From an uncultured Eubacteriales bacterium (GTDB lineage: Bacteria; Bacillota; Clostridia; Christensenellales; CAG-138): a stretch of 64,000 bases of DNA. Below are positions 59,924-64,000 of this stretch, one piece after another. Where the stretch lies: assembly GCA_900545265.1 (NCBI GenBank), contig UQYI01000008.1:1-64000 (forward strand), given 5' to 3'. Position 1 is the first letter of the stretch. Every line of letters starts with the position of its first letter. Position numbers and translations under genes: made by a program. The notes under the pieces were generated by a model. That model did no database searches. It saw only the letters and a program-made list of their open reading frames with translations, and had not been told where the DNA came from.

Positions 59924-60766
59924 ATGGACAGACTTTTGCTGGTGGATGGCAGCAACCTGCTTTTTCAAATGTTTTATGGGATGCCTGCCCGTATCCCCGG
60001 TCGGGATGGCAGGCCTGTTCATGGTACCCTTGGGTTTACGGGGGCGCTGCTGCGTGTGCTGCGTATGCGGGTGCCGACCCACTGCGTCGTTTTCTTTGAC
60101 GGAGAGCATGAAAATCCAAGAAAAGCGCTGGATGAAGCGTATAAGGCCAATCGACCGGATTTCTCGCATATGGAGGAACAGGAGACCCCCTTTGGACAGC
60201 TGCCGGATATAAACCGGGTGCTGGAGTATCTGGGCATTCCCCGGATGGAGACCACAGACTGTGAGACGGACGATCTTATCGCCGCCTATGCCCGCCGGAT
60301 GGGGGAAAAGATGTATGTGGATATCCTTTCCTATGACAGTGACTTTTTTCAGCTCCTGTCCAACCGGGTCTCGCAGCTCCGGTATCGGGGCAAGCTTACA
60401 GTCTGCTGGGATCCAAACACGTTTCGGGAAAAGTTCGGCATTGAACCGGAACAGTATGCAGATTTCAAATCTCTTACAGGGGATGCTTCCGATAACATTC
60501 GCGGAGCGGAACGGGTGGGTCCCAAGACGGCCGCAAAACTGCTGCGGCAGCACGGAACGCTGGAAGCCCTTCTGACCGGAGCGGAGGAGATATCCCAACC
60601 GGCTTTGCGGGAAAGCATTTTATCCAGCCGGGAACGGCTTTTGCGGAACCGGGCCCTGATCCGGCTGGAAGGAACGGTTCCTTTGCCCTTTATGCCGGAA
60701 GAAATGACTTTCGTCCTTCCGGAAGAAAGCTCGGGCAGCATTCTGCGTCGGCTGGAGATCCTGTGA
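59924..60766 (+). CDS. 5'-3' exonuclease (Pol I N-terminal domain-like, FEN family)
   Basis: A 280-residue stand-alone flap exonuclease. Metal and fold markers: LLLVDGSNLLFQMFYG, VVFFDGEHENPRKA, TDCETDDLIAAYA, LSYDSDFFQLLS and the helix-hairpin-helix SLTGDASDNIRGAERVGPKTAAKLLRQHG. It lacks a polymerase part, as in Bacillus YpcP/ExoR, and probably helps remove primers or flaps. GGGGAG precedes the ATG at 59924. All acidic ligands look present. Confidence 0.93.
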   Translation: MDRLLLVDGSNLLFQMFYGMPARIPGRDGRPVHGTLGFTGALLRVLRMRVPTHCVVFFDGEHENPRKALDEAYKANRPDFSHMEEQETPFGQLPDINRVLEYLGIPRMETTDCETDDLIAAYARRMGEKMYVDILSYDSDFFQLLSNRVSQLRYRGKLTVCWDPNTFREKFGIEPEQYADFKSLTGDASDNIRGAERVGPKTAAKLLRQHGTLEALLTGAEEISQPALRESILSSRERLLRNRALIRLEGTVPLPFMPEEMTFVLPEESSGSILRRLEIL

Positions 60767-60789
60767 GGTCAACGCCTTATTACCAACGC

Positions 60790-60820
60790 AAAACGGACTT
60801 CTTTATGAAGCCCGTTTTCG
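60790..60820. terminator. Bidirectional terminator
   Basis: AAAACGG/CCGTTTT outer arms with inner CTTC/GAAG, between convergent genes. The downstream HAD gene ends within 5 nt. Confidence 0.87.
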
Positions 60821-60824
60821 TATG

Positions 60825-61655
60825 CTAATATTCCTTTCCCGGGAAAAGAATGCCCGGCAGCTGAGAAAAAGAAGTAAGGATATGATCCGGTTTCAGGTCA
60901 GCCTGTTCCATATGGCGGCGCAGACGCTCTTCCCGCTCAAAATCCTCCTGTGTCCAGCTGGTAATGGCGCAAAGCTTTTCATAATAATCGGTATCTTCCC
61001 GGGGATATCTGGCCCACAGAGCGGTGACCCCGGCCTTTTTAGCCATATACATATCCTTGGTCAGGCTGTCTCCCACATAAGCGACTTCCACCGGTGTACG
61101 GCCCTCCTTCCGGCATATATCCAGCAGCACGTCCACATTGGGCTTTTTTGTGCGCACGGTGCGCACCTTTTCGTTAGAGCCGTAAGTGCTTTGAAACTGA
61201 CTTTCGCAGGCATATACCCGCTTGAAAAATCCATCAGCCCCCAGCTTCTGCAGACGGTAAAATCCGTTTTCCTGAGAGGATTCCGTGTAGCCGATGATGG
61301 TCAGTCCCCGGGCGGCCAATGCTTCCAGCGTCTCTGCAACACCGGGGAAAAGGCGCAGACGGCTGTCCCGTATGCCATTGAACTTCTTAAAAGCCGGGCG
61401 CAGGGCTTCTTTCATCTGTGCCGTCTCCATTCCGGTAAAGCAAGCTCGGATGCTGGGCAGACGCAGCGTGGCATAGGGGAATTCCACCGTACCAAGAGAC
61501 TGGTGTACCTCCCGGTATTCATGCAGGAGCTGATCCATGGCTATCCCGGTAATGCCTGCGATCTCCTCGGCCATGGCATAAAAGGCCGGTACAAAAAAGC
61601 CGCTCCAGTCATACAGGGTATCGTCCAGATCCGTAATAAGCAGTTTATGCATCAT
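60825..61655 (-). CDS. HAD family hydrolase
   Basis: A 276-residue HAD phosphatase-like protein with motif I ITDLDDTLYDW, motif II GYTES, motif III Lys in TVRTKKPN and motif IV VAYVGDSLTKDMYMAKKAG. The helical cap lies between motifs I and II. The C-terminal ~40 residues extend past the core. GAGGTGCC precedes two adjacent ATGs (61655, 61652). The substrate is unknown. Confidence 0.9.
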   Translation of the reverse strand: MMHKLLITDLDDTLYDWSGFFVPAFYAMAEEIAGITGIAMDQLLHEYREVHQSLGTVEFPYATLRLPSIRACFTGMETAQMKEALRPAFKKFNGIRDSRLRLFPGVAETLEALAARGLTIIGYTESSQENGFYRLQKLGADGFFKRVYACESQFQSTYGSNEKVRTVRTKKPNVDVLLDICRKEGRTPVEVAYVGDSLTKDMYMAKKAGVTALWARYPREDTDYYEKLCAITSWTQEDFEREERLRRHMEQADLKPDHILTSFSQLPGILFPGKEY

Positions 61656-61687
61656 GGCACCTCATGTAGAATCATTGTGTATGTTGC

Positions 61688-61716
61688 ATCTTACTCCATG
61701 ACAGCCGTAAAGTCAA
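61688..61716 (-). promoter_or_regulatory. Promoter of the HAD gene
   Basis: On the minus strand TTGACT (61711-61716), a 17-nt spacer and TAAGAT (61688-61693). Confidence 0.75.
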
Positions 61717-61807
61717 CCTCCCGGGCAGGGAGGGCGCAGCCGGCAAAATGGATATATGGGAAAATGACCCTGAATAATATATAATATGACGATACGCACA
61801 GATTGTA

Positions 61808-61836
61808 TTGAAAATACACAGCAAACCATGTACAAT
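61808..61836 (+). promoter_or_regulatory. Promoter of the RDD gene
   Basis: TTGAAA (61808-61813), a 17-nt spacer and TACAAT (61831-61836). It overlaps any upstream in-frame extension of the gene, which supports the later start. Confidence 0.8.
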
Positions 61837-61848
61837 AGAGACGAAACG

Positions 61849-61879
61849 TGGAAGCTTGCCTGCATCAGGCTTGCTTCCA
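61849..61879 (+). promoter_or_regulatory. Perfect two-part hairpin in the RDD leader
   Basis: TGGAAGC/GCTTCCA and GCCTG/CAGGC stems flank a symmetric TT/TT internal loop, with loop CAT. It starts about 6 nt after the expected transcript start and lacks a U-tract, so it looks like a 5' stabiliser or protein site. Confidence 0.5.
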
Positions 61880-61933
61880 ATGTCTTTTGAGTCCAACCGG
61901 CTGGTTTGCGCTGTGCGCAGAGAGGGGAAAGGC

Positions 61934-62692
61934 GTGTTCGATTTACAAAAGGCCAATATGCTCAAGCGCATTTCAGCAGCCATGCTGGATGGTATCCTGT
62001 TGGGCATTCTGGCCGCAGGCTTTGGGTTCCTGCTGTCCCTGGCAACGGGATACGATGCCGGTTATACCCATCTGAAATCTTTCTATTCCCGGTATGAAAC
62101 CGAGTATAACATTTCTTTTGATATTACCCAGGAGGCCTACGAGGCTTTATCTCCGGAACGAAAGGAGATCTATGACCGCGCTTCCGCCGCCCTGAACGGG
62201 GATGCGGAGGCTGCCGCCGCCTTGACTCGGGTGCTGCAGCTTTCTTTAACGATCGTTACCTTTTCGCTCCTGCTTGCCTGTCTTATTCTGGAATATCTGG
62301 TACCGCTGCTCTTCAAAAACGGGCAGACACTGGGTAAAAAGGCTTTCGGCCTGGCCGTGATGCGTTCCGATGCCGTTCGTCTTTCGCCTCTGCTGCTGCT
62401 GGTGCGTACGCTTTTGGGGAAATACACGCTGGAACTTATGGTGCCGGTGCTGGTGATTTTCCTGTTCTTTTTCGGGGGCATCGGTATTCTGGGGCCGGGG
62501 ATCCTGTGCGGACTTGCGCTGGTGCAGGTGCTGCTGCTGGCATTTACACAGAACCATACGCCCCTTCATGATCTCATAGCTCATACGGTGGTAGTGGATT
62601 ACGCCAGCCAGATGATATTCGACTCACCGGAAGCGCTGCTGCGGGCCAAGGAAGAATATCATGCGTCTCTGGCCAGATCGGAAAGATACTGA
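61934..62692 (+). CDS. RDD family membrane protein
   Basis: The 252-residue protein has an N-terminal LKRISAAMLDGILLGILAAGF with R-D in the first span, a long extracellular segment, and then LEYLVPLLFKNGQTLGKKAFGLAVM, the RDD signature. Four or so membrane spans are likely. The GTG start at 61934 is 7 nt after GAGGGG; earlier in-frame ATGs overlap the promoter. Some RDD proteins are ion exchangers, but most are unassigned. Confidence 0.8.
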   Translation: MFDLQKANMLKRISAAMLDGILLGILAAGFGFLLSLATGYDAGYTHLKSFYSRYETEYNISFDITQEAYEALSPERKEIYDRASAALNGDAEAAAALTRVLQLSLTIVTFSLLLACLILEYLVPLLFKNGQTLGKKAFGLAVMRSDAVRLSPLLLLVRTLLGKYTLELMVPVLVIFLFFFGGIGILGPGILCGLALVQVLLLAFTQNHTPLHDLIAHTVVVDYASQMIFDSPEALLRAKEEYHASLARSERY

Positions 62693-62748
62693 CGCTTTTG
62701 CCTGCGGATATGCAGTGTTCATAAAAATAAAGCATAAGGAAAGATCGT

Positions 62749-63855
62749 ATGAAAGTTGAATTGCGGAACATAACCAAGATTTTCCCCAGCCGGAACAAGA
62801 AATCCAATGAGGAAGTGGTAGCGGTAAACAATGTGAGCTTCACCATTCCCGATGGGAAGCTCATCGGTCTTCTGGGTCCCTCCGGATGCGGCAAGAGCAC
62901 ATCGCTGTACATGATCTGCGGCCTGCAGAAGCCTACCAGCGGGCAGATCTTCTTTGGCGAGAACGACGTTACCGAGCTTTCTCCCGAAAATCGGGGTGTG
63001 GGGCTGGTATTCCAGAATTACGCCCTCTATCCTCATATGACGGTCAAGCAGAACATCCTCTTTCCTTTGCAGAACCTGAAGGGGGAAGAGAGGCTTTCCA
63101 AAGAGGATATGCTCAAGCGCACCTATGAGACCGCCCGGCTGGTGCAGATCGAAGATCTGATGGATCGCAAGCCCAACGAGCTTTCCGGCGGGCAGCAGCA
63201 GCGTGTGGCCATCGCTCGCGCACTGGTCAAAATGCCCCGGGTGCTGCTGCTGGACGAGCCCCTTTCCAATCTGGATGCCCGGCTCCGCCTTCAGACCCGC
63301 GAGGAGATCCGCCGTATCCAGCGGGAAACGGGGATCACCACGGTGTTCGTTACGCACGATCAGGACGAGGCTATGAGCATCTCCGACTTTATCGTGGTCA
63401 TGAAAAAGGGCGTGGTCCAGCAGATCGGCAAGCCTCAGGACGTGTATGACGATCCGGACAATCTCTTTGTGGCCAAGTTCCTGGGTACGCCGCCCATCAA
63501 TGTTTTTGAAGGCACCGTAAAGGATGGGAAGCTTTATATCGGCGAAGACGCCGTGGCCGATGCGGCAGACATGCCTCAGGGCGATGTGTTCGTGGGTATC
63601 CGTCCGGAAGGATTCGTGCTGGATGCGCAGGGGCCTCTGTGCTGCCAGCTGAACAGCATCGAGGTCATGGGCCGGGATGTGAGCATCGTATCAAAACATG
63701 CCGCTTCCCTGAATCCCACAATCCGCTCCATCATCAATGCGGATATAAAAGTGGATCCCGCTGCCGGGAACGTTCGCTTCTCCATCAAACCTCATAAACT
63801 CTTTGTTTTCAGCAAGGAGGAAGGGGAGAAGCGCATCCGGCCCGAGGTAAAGTGA
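62749..63855 (+). CDS. ABC transporter ATP-binding protein, sugar (UgpC/MsmK) type
   Basis: A 368-residue ATPase with Walker A LLGPSGCGKST, Q-loop FQNYALYPHM, signature LSGGQQQRVAIARAL, Walker B LLLDEPLSNLD and H-loop VTHDQDEA. A C-terminal MOBE/TOBE-like domain (residues ~250-368) is typical of CUT1 importer ATPases. Its permease gene begins after 1 nt. The sugar or polyol is unknown; the substrate-binding protein is beyond the window. AAAGATCG precedes the ATG. Confidence 0.93.
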   Translation: MKVELRNITKIFPSRNKKSNEEVVAVNNVSFTIPDGKLIGLLGPSGCGKSTSLYMICGLQKPTSGQIFFGENDVTELSPENRGVGLVFQNYALYPHMTVKQNILFPLQNLKGEERLSKEDMLKRTYETARLVQIEDLMDRKPNELSGGQQQRVAIARALVKMPRVLLLDEPLSNLDARLRLQTREEIRRIQRETGITTVFVTHDQDEAMSISDFIVVMKKGVVQQIGKPQDVYDDPDNLFVAKFLGTPPINVFEGTVKDGKLYIGEDAVADAADMPQGDVFVGIRPEGFVLDAQGPLCCQLNSIEVMGRDVSIVSKHAASLNPTIRSIINADIKVDPAAGNVRFSIKPHKLFVFSKEEGEKRIRPEVK

Positions 63856-63856
63856 T

Positions 63857-64000
63857 ATGGTCGAAAGCAAAAACAAGTGGAAGGCATGGCTGTATCTGGC
63901 CCCGGCCATCCTGCTGCTGCTGGTGTTTACGGTATGGCCCATTGTCAATACCGTGCGCATGGCGTTTCTGGAAGGATACAGCGGCCTGAAGGCTGCCGGC
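63857..64000 (+). CDS. ABC sugar transporter permease (partial, cut by the window end)
   Basis: Only the first 48 residues are in the window: MVESKNKWKAWLYLAPAILLL, then VFTVWPIVNTVRMAFLEGYSG. The AWLYLAPAI and VWPI segments are typical of the first transmembrane helix of UgpA/MsmF-type permeases. It follows the ATPase gene by 1 nt. Confidence 0.88.
   Translation, partial: MVESKNKWKAWLYLAPAILLLLVFTVWPIVNTVRMAFLEGYSGLKAAG

Overview
The window looks like a chromosome segment of an anaerobic, endospore-forming member of the Bacillota (Clostridia), probably gut-associated. The signs are sporulation genes (yabP, yabQ, a spoIIP homologue), a sigI/rsgI pair, pta-ackA fermentation, an electron-bifurcating NfnAB pair, Fe-S type L-serine dehydratase, xanthine dehydrogenase-type purine catabolism and glycerol catabolism. 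AGGAGG ribosome-binding sites and sigma-A promoters with 17-nt spacers recur throughout. I could not assign a genus. Base composition is moderately GC-rich, except for a visibly AT-rich stretch at about 36.3-38.1 kb.

Layout. 0-2.2 kb (-): tRNA-Arg(CCG) behind a degenerate T-arm-less copy, then ppx, a DivIC-like gene, yabQ and yabP. 2.3-4.8 kb (+): rho and rpmE. 4.8-5.1 kb: a gene-free block of nested palindromes. 5.1-9.1 kb (-): ansA, M32 carboxypeptidase, spoIIP-like and GNAT as one coupled operon behind a promoter that predicts a leaderless mRNA. 9.2-13.1 kb (-): rsgI, sigI, an unusual four-hairpin leader, a secreted Glu/Pro-rich protein and tmcAL. 13.2-24.9 kb (+): pta-ackA, recJ-apt-rel-dtd-MBL hydrolase-hemZ, thioredoxin-cysteine desulfurase and a small membrane protein. 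25.1-33.2 kb (-): a tandem pair of NrnA-like DHH phosphoesterases, YbaK, and ade-xdhA-xdhB-xdhC. 33.3-35.9 kb (+): hyuA-mocA and a membrane protein. 35.9-36.3 kb: tRNA-Val(GAC) and tRNA-Gln(CTG). 36.3-39.1 kb: accessory genes (DUF4304-like, ANT-like nucleotidyltransferase, phosphorylase remnant, FlaR-like kinase). 39.1-41.1 kb (-): TetR regulator and DNA polymerase IV. 41.4-47.1 kb (+): glpK-glpF-glpA-glpB-DUF1667. 47.2-51.1 kb (-): SDR, flavin reductase, DUF378, an unknown 99-residue protein and a zinc-ribbon/acidic/membrane protein. 51.3-64 kb (+, except one HAD gene): cysteine desulfurase-thiI, tRNA-Pro(GGG), LURP-one-like, an E2-like acyltransferase, sdaAB-sdaAA, nfnA-nfnB, a 5'-3' exonuclease, an RDD protein, and a sugar-type ABC ATPase whose permease runs off the end.

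How the genes fit together. Ade, the three-subunit molybdenum hydroxylase, the dihydropyrimidinase-like HyuA and the MocA-like cytidylyltransferase form a divergent purine/cyclic-amide catabolic unit in which MocA would supply cofactor to the hydroxylase. The glp operon takes glycerol to dihydroxyacetone phosphate. SdaAB/SdaAA make pyruvate from serine, Pta-AckA conserve energy as ATP plus acetate, and NfnAB couples ferredoxin and NADH to NADPH. The second cysteine desulfurase most likely feeds sulfur to ThiI for tRNA 4-thiouridine.

The most unusual signals are RNA-level or small: the palindrome block at 4833-5046, the T-arm-less tRNA-Arg, the repeated-loop hairpins ahead of sigI, stem-loops between ribosome-binding site and start codon of the consecutive genes apt and rel, and the acidic zinc-ribbon membrane protein coupled to a 99-residue partner.
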